In this document: positions 19,929 through 28,902 of the stretch, in pieces
Layout of the letters: every line of letters begins with the position of its first letter
Position numbering within the stretch: the first letter of the stretch is position 1
NCBI GenBank assembly: GCA_017462345.1
Contig: JAFTRI010000029.1
Coordinates: forward strand, 1 to 64,000
Source: Muribaculaceae bacterium
Lineage (GTDB): Bacteria > Bacteroidota > Bacteroidia > Bacteroidales > Muribaculaceae
Direction: 5' to 3'
DNA: 64,000 nucleotides
Translations under genes and position numbers: made by a program
Notes under the pieces: generated by a model
The model's database searches: none
What the model was told of the DNA's origin: nothing
What the model saw: the letters and a program-made list of their open reading frames with translations, nothing else

Positions 19929-19973
19929 CGATTCAAATCCAAAATTTATTGCAATTTCAGGATCAGACAACGA

Positions 19974-21323
19974 CTAAACGGAGGGAATACCATATTTCTC
20001 CATTCGTCGATAGAGTGCACCACGGCTTATACCGAGAGATACGGCAACCTGTGACATATTACCTTTATATCTGGCTATAGCCTGTATTATCGCCTGACGC
20101 TCCATGTCATCGAGAGTCATCCCATCGGAAAGCGGAGCACCTGCGGTTCGCTGACTGACGGTACTGCCATGCGAAGCCCTGACATCTTCAAGAGTAATAC
20201 GTATTCCGTCACTGATGAGCAACGTGCGTTCCACAAGATTCTTCAACTCACGGATATTACCGGGATAAGGCAACGTCTTCATATACTGCATCGCCTCATT
20301 GGAAACAGCCACGGGCCTTATCCCGTTGGTCTTGCACATCGTTCCGATAAAATGGTTAACCAACAATGGGATATCATCTACACGCTCACGAAGTGGGGGA
20401 AGATACAGTGTAATAAGGTTAATGCGATAGAACAAGTCCTCACGGAACCGTCCGTCGGCAACCATCGCAGGCAAGTCGGCATTAGTCGCACAGACCACAC
20501 GTACATCAGTGCGTCTCTGCCGGCTGTCACCAAGTACCTCATAAGTCCTGTCCTGCAACACCCGCAACAGCTTCACCTGACAACTCTTGTCAAGATCCCC
20601 TATCTCGTCCAGAAATATCGAGCCCTTATCAGCAAGTTCAAATCGCCCCTGACGGTCAGAGACAGCTCCGGTAAAAGAGCCCTTCTTGTGTCCGAACATT
20701 TCGCTTTCAAAGAGGCTTTGGGATATTCCGCCAAGATTGACTTTAACAAAGGCTTCGTTCCTACGGCGGCTGTTACGGTGAATAGCCTCGGCAATCAGTT
20801 CTTTTCCTGTACCGCTTTCTCCGGTGACAAGCACCGACGCATCAGTACCGGCAATACGTTTCACTGTACTCAATACCTCCTGCAACTGCTCGCTTTCACC
20901 TATAATTCCGCACCGGTCAAATACATCAGAATTATTATCATTGCGGCTTGCCGATGACGATAACTGTATTGCCGTATCTATACGCTGCAACAGAGCCTGA
21001 TTGTTCCACGGCTTGGTGATGAAATCAAACGCCCCCGCCTTTATTCCATCGACAGCAAGCTGTATACTGCCCCATGCCGTCATCAGTATCACCGGCACAT
21101 CAGGACGGAATATCTTAACCTGACGCAAAAGGGTCAGACCGTCCCGGCCGTCGGTTGACAACGAAAAATTCATATCCATCAGTATCAACTGCGGAGTTTC
21201 GCGCCGTACAACATCCAGAGCCTCATCTGCACCCGGGACCGCCATCGCCTCATACCCCGCACGCTTCAACAGCAGCGACAGGGATGAACGTATCACATTA
21301 TCATCATCAACAACAAGTATCAT
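19974..21323 (-). CDS. Sigma-54-dependent NtrC-type response regulator of the efflux operon
   Basis: The 449-residue protein has three domains: a receiver (1-120) with phosphoacceptor Asp in LILMDMNFS and Lys in ITKPW, a sigma-54 AAA+ domain (about 140-375) with Walker A GESGTGKE, the sigma-54 contact loop GSFTGA (an Ala-to-Ser variant of GAFTGA) and IFLDEIGDL, and a C-terminal Fis-type helix-turn-helix (MSQVAVSLGISRGALYRRM). It is the last gene of the efflux operon, just after tolC, so it probably autoactivates its own operon. The NtrY-like kinase upstream of the operon is the obvious partner. The GTGTCC box cluster at 27545-27581 is its likely binding site. Confidence 0.9.
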   Translation of the reverse strand: MILVVDDDNVIRSSLSLLLKRAGYEAMAVPGADEALDVVRRETPQLILMDMNFSLSTDGRDGLTLLRQVKIFRPDVPVILMTAWGSIQLAVDGIKAGAFDFITKPWNNQALLQRIDTAIQLSSSASRNDNNSDVFDRCGIIGESEQLQEVLSTVKRIAGTDASVLVTGESGTGKELIAEAIHRNSRRRNEAFVKVNLGGISQSLFESEMFGHKKGSFTGAVSDRQGRFELADKGSIFLDEIGDLDKSCQVKLLRVLQDRTYEVLGDSRQRRTDVRVVCATNADLPAMVADGRFREDLFYRINLITLYLPPLRERVDDIPLLVNHFIGTMCKTNGIRPVAVSNEAMQYMKTLPYPGNIRELKNLVERTLLISDGIRITLEDVRASHGSTVSQRTAGAPLSDGMTLDDMERQAIIQAIARYKGNMSQVAVSLGISRGALYRRMEKYGIPSV

Positions 21324-21341
21324 GATGCAAATTTAATAATA

Positions 21342-22820
21342 CTATTTTACAATCGACTCAAAATCGGCATCAATACCATAACCTGACGCAAAATCCCACA
21401 ATGTGATACTGCGTATGCGGTAGTAGTAATACCAATAGTAGAAAAGCTCGTTAATAATGTTACGTCTTGCCTCGTCCTTGCAGTCCCGGGCATCGTTGAG
21501 ATCAAGAGTACTGATCTTACCGACCATGAAAGTCTCCACATTAGAGCGATAACGGCGTTCGGCAATCCCGTCGGCTTCACGCGCGATGGCAAGTTGCCGT
21601 CGCTGGCTGTTAAACTGCCCGGTTAGGATAAACAGATCCTGCCTGAAATTCATTGTCTCCTGACGCAAACGATTCTCGGTCACTTCACGGTTACTCTGCG
21701 CCACTCTCACCTGTCCGCGCCTACGTCCCCAGTCGAGTATGGGAATCTTAATCCCTACCTCCACGATCTGATTATCTTTCAAATGATTATAGCTCTGTGA
21801 GAAATCCCGGTGAGTGCCTGACAGACCCACTTGGGCATATAGCGAGATCTCACGCATATTTCCACGGGCCTTGGCTACCTCATAATCGGCCTCAAGACGG
21901 CGTCGGCGCACATTCAGCAAGAACCGGTTATTTTCGAGAGCCTTACCGAGGACATCGTCAAACACGAGTTCCACATCGGGTATCGAATCGGGAGTGACCG
22001 GAATAATATTCTCACCATCGTCCATGTCGAGGAATGACCGCAGTTTAAACATGGCACTCTTCATCGAACTTTCATTATCAGTGAGTTCCGATTCAGCATC
22101 AAGCACATTCAGACGCAGCTGCAAAACATCGTTCTCACTTATACTTCCCATTTCCCGCTTTACCTGTGCCACTTTGTACAGCATCTTTGCATTATCAAGA
22201 TTCTGCTCGGCAATACTGACATTCTCCCGGGCAAGTAACAGATTGAAAAAATAGTTTATCGCTGTCATGGTCACCTCCTCGGTAGCCGACAGGAATGCCG
22301 CTTTCGCTTCCCGGTATCGCAACGGTTCGATACGCCTGTCCCATTTTACTGTATTCACCCCGAAAACAGGCTGAGTAAAAGTCAAGGCAACAGGAATACT
22401 CATGAACTGCCGGGACCTGTCTCCACTCAACTGTTTCATGAAATCGAGAGATGTCGACAATGACAATTTACCTCCGGTCAGCCATATATTCTGATCGACC
22501 GACAGACTGCCCGACATTCCGAGATAATCGTTACGCACAAACGTGTAACTGCCGTCGGCCTGCTGATAGCTGCTGTAATTCTTGTTATAAGACGGTAACG
22601 TTGACGAAAAATTGACCTCAGGCAACAGATTGGACCGGAATGTCCGGTACTCCCAATAGGCTGTTTTCAACTCATTCAGCGCAACTGCGGCATCCACACT
22701 GTTCCTGCGGGCTAATGCAACAGCGGCATCAAGCGTCAGATAACGCGACTCGCCATACACATATTCACACAGAGCCGCCAATAAGGCAACCGCCAATATT
22801 CTGAAACCGACCATACCCAC
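21342..22820 (-). CDS. TolC-family outer membrane efflux protein
   Basis: The 492-residue protein has a signal peptide (about 1-22) and two long outer-membrane-efflux-protein repeats with helical, heptad-rich segments and the characteristic LDAAVALARRNS start. TolC proteins form the trimeric outer-membrane duct of tripartite pumps. It follows the ABC ATPase gene and precedes the sigma-54 regulator, so it supplies the outer channel for the adaptor and two FtsX-type permeases of this operon. Confidence 0.88.
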   Translation of the reverse strand: MGMVGFRILAVALLAALCEYVYGESRYLTLDAAVALARRNSVDAAVALNELKTAYWEYRTFRSNLLPEVNFSSTLPSYNKNYSSYQQADGSYTFVRNDYLGMSGSLSVDQNIWLTGGKLSLSTSLDFMKQLSGDRSRQFMSIPVALTFTQPVFGVNTVKWDRRIEPLRYREAKAAFLSATEEVTMTAINYFFNLLLARENVSIAEQNLDNAKMLYKVAQVKREMGSISENDVLQLRLNVLDAESELTDNESSMKSAMFKLRSFLDMDDGENIIPVTPDSIPDVELVFDDVLGKALENNRFLLNVRRRRLEADYEVAKARGNMREISLYAQVGLSGTHRDFSQSYNHLKDNQIVEVGIKIPILDWGRRRGQVRVAQSNREVTENRLRQETMNFRQDLFILTGQFNSQRRQLAIAREADGIAERRYRSNVETFMVGKISTLDLNDARDCKDEARRNIINELFYYWYYYYRIRSITLWDFASGYGIDADFESIVK

Positions 22821-22847
22821 TGCGTTTTTTTGTGTAAACTTATTGTT

Positions 22848-23525
22848 TCAACACACCTGACGCCCGTCAAAGAAACGTACAATACGGTCAGTCTGCCGGG
22901 CCTGCTCCTCATTATGAGTCACCATTACAATCGTACGTCCGTCATTACGGTTCAGTTCATGAAGAATATCCATTACCTCAGCACCCATTTTCGAGTCAAG
23001 ATTTCCGGTCGGCTCATCGGTAAGAATTATCTCAGGATTACCTATAATGGCACGCGCAATGGCCACACGCTGGCACTGACCGCCCGACAATTGCGACGGA
23101 ATGTGACGCATACGGTGGCTCAACCCTACGCGTTCCAGTACAATCCTGGCTCTCTCAACCGATTCGCGATGCGACACGCCACGATATACCAACGGCAACT
23201 GTACATTATCCATCACATTCAGCGAAGGTATCAGATGAAATGACTGGAACACAAAACCCAAAGTCTGGTTTCTGAATCGCGCCAAGGCGCGATCACTCAT
23301 GTGCGTACCGATTTCATCACCGTTAATCTCTATTTTCCCGCTTGAGGGAGCATCAAGAAGCCCTATAATGTTCAGCAGTGTCGACTTTCCGCAGCCCGAC
23401 GGTCCCATTATGCTCACAAACTCACCTTTCCCCACCTCAAGATTCACATTTTCAAGAGCCTGGGTTTCTATTTCATTTGTACGGTACACCTTATTGATTC
23501 CGTTCAGTTTTATAATCTTTTCCAT
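22848..23525 (-). CDS. ABC transporter ATPase (MacB/LolD type)
   Basis: The 225-residue ATPase has Walker A GPSGCGKST (about 39-47), Q-loop FVFQSFHLIPSLNV, signature LSGGQCQRVAIARA and Walker B IILTDEPTGNLDS. The length and motifs place it in the MacB/LolD/FtsE group that powers FtsX-fold permeases. It lies between the second permease and tolC. The system is probably a mechanotransmission-type efflux pump for a peptide, lipoprotein or drug; the substrate is not known. Confidence 0.92.
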   Translation of the reverse strand: MEKIIKLNGINKVYRTNEIETQALENVNLEVGKGEFVSIMGPSGCGKSTLLNIIGLLDAPSSGKIEINGDEIGTHMSDRALARFRNQTLGFVFQSFHLIPSLNVMDNVQLPLVYRGVSHRESVERARIVLERVGLSHRMRHIPSQLSGGQCQRVAIARAIIGNPEIILTDEPTGNLDSKMGAEVMDILHELNRNDGRTIVMVTHNEEQARQTDRIVRFFDGRQVC

Positions 23526-23564
23526 AACTGTATCTTCTTTTTAATTACTGTATTGCATTTAATA

Positions 23565-24878
23565 TTATTCCTCGCGCAGCGCATCGGCAGGCAGTTCACG
23601 AATCGCCCGACCCACCGGGATACATGTCCCGATTATTGAAATCACAAGAAGGGACAGATACATGACAAGCGATATTATCATGAAATGGGGCAGAGGATTA
23701 TTCTGCCAGTACTGCATGTCGGGCATCTCACCCGACTGCATTCCTCCTTTGGCAAAAAAACCTTCGGCATGGACATAATAGCCCATCACGGCAATAGCTA
23801 TAACCGAAGTCACTGTCACCAGAATCAAAGCCTCCATAATGAATTGTGCCATAATCCGGTATTTTGAGGCGCCAAGACTTCTCATCACACCTATCTCCTG
23901 ACGGCGTGCGTTAACCTGCACCCAGAAAGTCCCCACCATCCCGAGAAATACGCAGCACAGGCCGAACATCGCAAATATCGTATTCTTACGCACGACATTC
24001 AGATCCCCCGTCATTTCAGCCATGTTACGTGCATATTCACCCAAGCGGGAAATACCGGTGCAATAATAATTACCCCTGACAAGAGCAGGTTTTACCTCCT
24101 CATTGAAACGGTGTTCAAACCCGTCGGCATCGACCCCGTCCTTTACCCTGAACACTATCGAGTACCGCCAGTGCATCGTTTTACTTCCTCTGATAGTCGA
24201 ACCCATTTTCGCTACCATCATCGGATAAGGCTGGTTATAGTCCCTGTCCTTAAAATCACGGAACACACCGCCTATCTCATTACAGTTCCTGTTACCCAAC
24301 CAGCATTTTTCGCCCGCGACATCAGTGCGTCCATAAAGACGTCTCGCCACTGATTCCGATACGTACACTATATTTTTCGACCTGAAATCAGGAGACAGTC
24401 CCATAATCTCACCGGTATTGGCATCACGGAACCGGTAAGTTTTGAGCATATCACTCCCGCCAACCGGATAAAACCAGTAGCACTGTATATCCACATCTTT
24501 AGTCAGAGCGCTGTCGCCATACAGATTTCCTCCATAAAAACTGCCGCTATTGGCGAATGTCGAGCTTTCGTTGACAACAAAACTCCCGACTTCGGGAAGA
24601 TTGCATATAACCCGTATTATATCATGATAATTTTCCAAGCCGATGGAGTCGGTATCATATTCCCGGCTATATCGGGCAGAACGCTTCCCATATTTGTCCA
24701 TATTAAGCAGATACAGACCATCCTGCTCGTATCCCCGGTCGATATTCTTATTTGCAATCTGCACACACAACGGGTCAAGAACAACCCACAAGAATATTCC
24801 CACCGCAATCAATTCCAGGAATATCCAACCGTTCTGACGCCGGCGGTTCCACATCTGTCGTAATAAAGTCATAACCAT
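23565..24878 (-). CDS. FtsX/MacB-type ABC permease (second of pair)
   Basis: The 437-residue protein has an N-terminal membrane helix, a MacB periplasmic domain (about 45-285) and three C-terminal helices with the FtsX signature RRQEIGVMRSLGASKYRI. It starts 11 bp after the stop of the preceding permease and probably forms a heterodimer with it, since each is a half-size permease. The ATPase gene follows after 39 bp. Confidence 0.88.
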   Translation of the reverse strand: MVMTLLRQMWNRRRQNGWIFLELIAVGIFLWVVLDPLCVQIANKNIDRGYEQDGLYLLNMDKYGKRSARYSREYDTDSIGLENYHDIIRVICNLPEVGSFVVNESSTFANSGSFYGGNLYGDSALTKDVDIQCYWFYPVGGSDMLKTYRFRDANTGEIMGLSPDFRSKNIVYVSESVARRLYGRTDVAGEKCWLGNRNCNEIGGVFRDFKDRDYNQPYPMMVAKMGSTIRGSKTMHWRYSIVFRVKDGVDADGFEHRFNEEVKPALVRGNYYCTGISRLGEYARNMAEMTGDLNVVRKNTIFAMFGLCCVFLGMVGTFWVQVNARRQEIGVMRSLGASKYRIMAQFIMEALILVTVTSVIAIAVMGYYVHAEGFFAKGGMQSGEMPDMQYWQNNPLPHFMIISLVMYLSLLVISIIGTCIPVGRAIRELPADALREE

Positions 24879-24889
24879 AGCCGTATTTT

Positions 24890-26200
24890 TTATTGTTTTG
24901 ATTTCAACGAATTAATAATGGTATGCCTCAGTGACATAACTGCCGGGATCATCGATGATATGAGATTCAACACCAGGCAAGTCACCAATGTCAGTGCGAA
25001 TACCGGCCAGTTGAACAACATCTCGAGAGAAAGATTTCCGGACAACAAATCCTGTTTGACAATCAGGGACACATCCAGCAGGTTCACTATCCACTCATTG
25101 GCTGAAAGGACAATAACGTATGACAGTATCACCCCGACAACACCGCCAAGCAATGTCAGCAACATATTTTCCCAAAGGATCTGCACAAGCAGTTGTCCTC
25201 TTGACGCGCCATAGGTTTTACGGATTCCAAGCTCCGGACGGCGTCGTTCCATCTTGGATGAAATCATTCCTCCCATATTCAATGCCGGAATAACAAGCAC
25301 GGCAATCAATACAAACACATACACCTTCATCCCTTCATCTATTGCCAGATGCTCCGACATTCTGAAAGTATTCTCCCAATACCGGTCAGGCCCGAGTATA
25401 ACGGTATTATACTCCTTGTCCTGAGCATTTATCCGATGTATCATCTCCTTGATCTCCGATTTCACCTTGTCCGTCTCATCTTCCGATTTAGCGGTTACGG
25501 CAACCTCATAGTTCCCGAGCAGACTGTTGCCCTCATTGGCAGAGACATAATCTTCCGACAATGTATGGGGAATCCACACATCCCCTGCCGTATTCTTCGA
25601 TAACGAGGCTGCTACATCCTTTACAACTCCCGCCACACGGTACTCATCTCCCGAAAGGCTGAACGTTCTACCGGCAGCATCCTCCGTCAGGAACAACATA
25701 TTGGCGAAACTCTGTGAGACAACTGCCACCTTTGTTTCCGACATCACATCGGCATCGGTATAAGGGCGGCCGTCAACAAACATAAAGTCATATACCCGCC
25801 AATAGTCGGCATCAGTGAACAGCCGCGTTGCCTTAATGGAACCATATCCGGCTGACACATCCACCTTTAGATTGTCCCAACTGAGAACAATTCCGGTAAC
25901 GGCATCGACCGATGGCAATTCCCTTATCATCTCCACAAGACGGTAAGAAGACTTGTAGATCCAGAAATTCCTGTTAGCGGTGTCTTTTGATTCACGTTTC
26001 ACTCCACTTGTAACAACCATCCTGTCCCTATTGTACTCAGGATAAACCGGGGCAAATTTCACAAACAGGATAATGAACAGCGTCATTGTCAACGCTATAG
26101 CCAAGCCTGTACCGGCAATGTATATCCCCGAGAACAACTTGTCCTGCCGTATCATGTTCCATGACTGACGCAAATAAAGTCTTATTTTATTCATTGTCAA
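24890..26200 (-). CDS. FtsX/MacB-type ABC permease (first of pair)
   Basis: The 436-residue protein has the four-helix MacB topology: helix 1 at about 18-45, a periplasmic domain to about 285, then three helices with RRPELGIRKTYGASRGQLL as the FtsX coupling motif. It differs clearly from its neighbour, so the pair is an old duplication that likely heterodimerises. It starts 4 bp after the adaptor stop, so translation is probably coupled. Confidence 0.88.
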   Translation of the reverse strand: MTMNKIRLYLRQSWNMIRQDKLFSGIYIAGTGLAIALTMTLFIILFVKFAPVYPEYNRDRMVVTSGVKRESKDTANRNFWIYKSSYRLVEMIRELPSVDAVTGIVLSWDNLKVDVSAGYGSIKATRLFTDADYWRVYDFMFVDGRPYTDADVMSETKVAVVSQSFANMLFLTEDAAGRTFSLSGDEYRVAGVVKDVAASLSKNTAGDVWIPHTLSEDYVSANEGNSLLGNYEVAVTAKSEDETDKVKSEIKEMIHRINAQDKEYNTVILGPDRYWENTFRMSEHLAIDEGMKVYVFVLIAVLVIPALNMGGMISSKMERRRPELGIRKTYGASRGQLLVQILWENMLLTLLGGVVGVILSYVIVLSANEWIVNLLDVSLIVKQDLLSGNLSLEMLFNWPVFALTLVTCLVLNLISSMIPAVMSLRHTIINSLKSKQ

Positions 26201-26204
26201 ACTG

Positions 26205-27455
26205 TTATTTTATTTTAATACTATTTATTCCATTGTATTTTTTCATATCACTGATCACCACACGCTCTCCGGCGACAAGACCGTCAACAACCTCAACCTT
26301 GTCGTAGCTGCAATCTCCAAGTCTCACATTCCGTTTCTCCAGCATGTCATCCCCTGCCATTACGAACATCGTATATTCTCCGGGACCGGCATAATAGGAA
26401 GAATTGTCGATACGCAACACATCATTCCTCTCTTGGCTGATAACATAGACATCCACTTTCAGCCCGGATCGGAGCCGCCGGTGGCAACCATCTTCAAGCA
26501 CTACCGTAAACTGTATTGTCCCATCCTTACTTAGCGGAGTCACATTACCTACCACGCCATCAAGACTATCAGCACCTATCCTCACTGTCACCTTACTTCC
26601 CTGTGTCACATAGTCACCGTATGTATCGGCAATCGTCCCGTTGATTTTGAAGTGGCTGAGATCGCTTACGACCGCCACCTTGCTGCCCTGTGTCACCTGA
26701 GTTCCGACTTCATCAAGGATATAGGTTATCACAGCCTTGCGGGGTGAACGTATCCGGGCGTCATCAAGCACACGCCTTATCTCGTCAAGATTTCGTAAGG
26801 CCATGTTTATTTCAAGTTGCTTTTCATACTCATCAGCAGCTTTAACCCGACGTTCGTTGGCGAGCTGCTGACGCAACTGTTCAAGCTCGATACGGCTCGT
26901 CTCGCATGAGAACTCCGCCTCTTTAACCTTATCATGAGTCCCTGAGCCAAGACTGTCAAGATAACGTTCATTACGGAGTTCCGCCTCTAAACGGTCAAGT
27001 TTCATAGCTGCAACCTTGATCTTCATTGCAAGATCATCGAGAGTTGTCTTATTATTGACTTTAAGGCGTTCCAACTGGCTCCGGTGTATCTGTAACTCAT
27101 CAGCCACCCGCTGGTATTCGGTCTGCGCACCTTGTGTATCAAGGCGTAAAAGCGGTGTTCCTTCCTCAACGGCATCCCCGTTCTGATGCAGCACCTCAAG
27201 TATCTGCGAATTTATGGGACACACAATCATTTCCTCCACCACAGGGACAACTGTTCCCGATGCTGCCACACTCGGTTCTACGTCACCGCGATCGACGGTG
27301 ACGATTCTAAGCTTTTCACGGGCGACCTCTGTCCGTGAAAAGCTATATATTCCCGCTCCTGCGACAACCAATGCAACAGCAATCGCCGACCATCGCAACA
27401 ACTTGCGGTTTCGTTGCCTTCTCCGTTCTTCTGTCGGTATCTCTCTATCCATCAA
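26205..27455 (-). CDS. HlyD/MacA-type periplasmic adaptor protein
   Basis: The 416-residue protein has one N-terminal membrane anchor (about 22-45), a biotinyl-lipoyl-like half motif (VVEEMIVCPINSQILEV and EGTPLLRLDT), a long coiled-coil hairpin (about 115-215) and beta-barrel and membrane-proximal domains. Adaptors of this type bridge MacB-like permeases to TolC. It is the first gene after the candidate sigma-54 promoter and heads the efflux operon. Confidence 0.88.
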   Translation of the reverse strand: MMDREIPTEERRRQRNRKLLRWSAIAVALVVAGAGIYSFSRTEVAREKLRIVTVDRGDVEPSVAASGTVVPVVEEMIVCPINSQILEVLHQNGDAVEEGTPLLRLDTQGAQTEYQRVADELQIHRSQLERLKVNNKTTLDDLAMKIKVAAMKLDRLEAELRNERYLDSLGSGTHDKVKEAEFSCETSRIELEQLRQQLANERRVKAADEYEKQLEINMALRNLDEIRRVLDDARIRSPRKAVITYILDEVGTQVTQGSKVAVVSDLSHFKINGTIADTYGDYVTQGSKVTVRIGADSLDGVVGNVTPLSKDGTIQFTVVLEDGCHRRLRSGLKVDVYVISQERNDVLRIDNSSYYAGPGEYTMFVMAGDDMLEKRNVRLGDCSYDKVEVVDGLVAGERVVISDMKKYNGINSIKIK

Positions 27456-27486
27456 TAATGCGGTTTCATTTTCGCATTATTACATA

Positions 27487-27501
27487 ACGAAAGGTGTGCC
27501 A
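27487..27501 (-). promoter_or_regulatory. Candidate sigma-54 (-24/-12) promoter of the efflux operon
   Basis: Minus-strand TGGCAC (27501-27496) matches the -24 element, and TCGTT lies at the exact -12 spacing, with G at 27488 in register 11 bases after the second G of GG. The consensus is TGGCACGN4TTGCW, so the -12 half is imperfect. The start codon is about 30 bp beyond. The operon encodes a sigma-54 activator, which supports the call. Confidence 0.55.
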
Positions 27502-27544
27502 AAACCGTAACTATCTGACAATCAACAAAAATCAATTTCATCAA

Positions 27545-27581
27545 GTGTCCATTTTCGGACACTGTGTCCATTTTTGTGTCC
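27545..27581. promoter_or_regulatory. Upstream activator site cluster (GTGTCC boxes)
   Basis: GTGTCC occurs at 27545-27550, 27564-27569 and 27576-27581, and its complement GGACAC at 27557-27562, giving the perfect dyads GTGTCC-N6-GGACAC and GGACAC-T-GTGTCC. The cluster is about 45-85 bp upstream of the -24 element, the usual place for an NtrC-type enhancer site, between the kinase stop and the adaptor gene. Confidence 0.7.
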
Positions 27582-27585
27582 GTAT

Positions 27586-28887
27586 TTACCGCACAGGGAT
27601 AACAGGAAACTGTATCTTAAAACGGGTTAGCCCGTCTTCGTAAGTACGCAATGAGAACGTACAATTGTGTTTCATCAGTACTTCCCTTATAAATATCAGC
27701 CCGAGCCCTTGCCCGTTTGGCTTGGTTGAGAAGAACGGAGTAAAAAGACTTGCGTCCACTTCACTGTCAATACCCTTACCGTTATCGGTGACAACAAGCG
27801 TTGCAGGAGCTGATGTGGATATGGTTATATCCCCGCAGGAGGATATGCTTTCAGCAGAATTCTTTATTATGTTGACAAGCACATGCTCTACAAGTCCGGA
27901 ATCGATGTTCACTTTAACAGGTTCTTCACTGAGTTCCACTGCAAGGCGAATATCTCGCTCACGGCACATATTCTCCATAAACACCTTGCAACGGGTGACA
28001 CAGTCATTGAGATCCTCCACATGCAATATAGGCTCCGGTATTTTTACGACATCGGCAAACCGCGTGATAAAGCCGCTCATACTGTAACACCGCTCGACAC
28101 ACACCTGCATTATCTCTTTAAGCTCAGGCAAGGAATCCAGTTCGCTTGCAACAGAATCGATTGCCGATGTCACTCCGGCGACACTGTTATTTACCTCATG
28201 GGCAATCATGCGTATAACTTTCTCGTAGGCCTTCTTCTCGGCTTTCATCACCTCCGAGGTGAGACTCTCGATAAGGATAAACGGATGATGAAATCCCCGG
28301 TCGATGAATGACAGGCGCGAACAACGGTAAATCATTGCATCACCTATACGCAATGTCCTTGTCTCACCTTGCTCCACCGACCCCAAACGTGACGCTAACG
28401 GGGAGGACAACCGTTCCATCGTTCCCCCCACCACCTCATCAGGTGTCGTATATCCGAGGAATTTCACGCCGGACTCATTGACCGACGTTATCACCCCGTT
28501 AAAATCCATAATCACGACGCCCATAGGTGATGACTGGATAATCAAGTCAAGAAAATGATTCTGTTCACGCAGCCTGAGACGCTCGGTCTTAAGCTCCGAA
28601 ATCATGCGGTTGAACACCTCTACCGCACGGTCGGCATCATGTTGCCCCACCGGAGCAAGCCTACTGCTGAAATCCTGCTCCTTCAGCAACTCCATTCCAT
28701 TGGCTATAGCATTAATTGTCTTCAGCACCTTGTTATAGAAATAGATACTGAACACCACGCTTACAAGCAGCAACCCCTCGGCGACATAAAACACCCCGTC
28801 ACCGGTTGTGGCTGAAATCCTGAACAAAACTACCCCACAAGCGGCCAGCATGAGTACAAGAATGATAAACAGCGTGCGTAACCTCAT
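27586..28887 (-). CDS. NtrY-like sensor histidine kinase
   Basis: The 433-residue kinase has two N-terminal membrane helices (about 5-22 and 32-50), a HAMP-like linker, a PAS domain (about 110-205), a DHp helix with H230 in RMIAHEVNNSVAGV, an N box (VNIIKNSAESI) and a G box (VVTDNGKGID). The HEVNN form of the H-box is typical of kinases that pair with NtrC-type sigma-54 regulators. It lies directly upstream of the efflux operon whose last gene encodes such a regulator, so the two are probably cognate. It starts 15 bp after sufS and may also be transcribed with the suf genes. Confidence 0.88.
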   Translation of the reverse strand: MRLRTLFIILVLMLAACGVVLFRISATTGDGVFYVAEGLLLVSVVFSIYFYNKVLKTINAIANGMELLKEQDFSSRLAPVGQHDADRAVEVFNRMISELKTERLRLREQNHFLDLIIQSSPMGVVIMDFNGVITSVNESGVKFLGYTTPDEVVGGTMERLSSPLASRLGSVEQGETRTLRIGDAMIYRCSRLSFIDRGFHHPFILIESLTSEVMKAEKKAYEKVIRMIAHEVNNSVAGVTSAIDSVASELDSLPELKEIMQVCVERCYSMSGFITRFADVVKIPEPILHVEDLNDCVTRCKVFMENMCRERDIRLAVELSEEPVKVNIDSGLVEHVLVNIIKNSAESISSCGDITISTSAPATLVVTDNGKGIDSEVDASLFTPFFSTKPNGQGLGLIFIREVLMKHNCTFSLRTYEDGLTRFKIQFPVIPVR

Positions 28888-28902
28888 GAGCCCGTCAGGT
28901 AT

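Noticed and set aside
19974..28887. Efflux operon read as a RiPP or bacteriocin exporter for the 48-kb cluster
   Set aside because: It is about 20 kb away, has its own regulation and shares no operon or precursor; linkage would be speculation.
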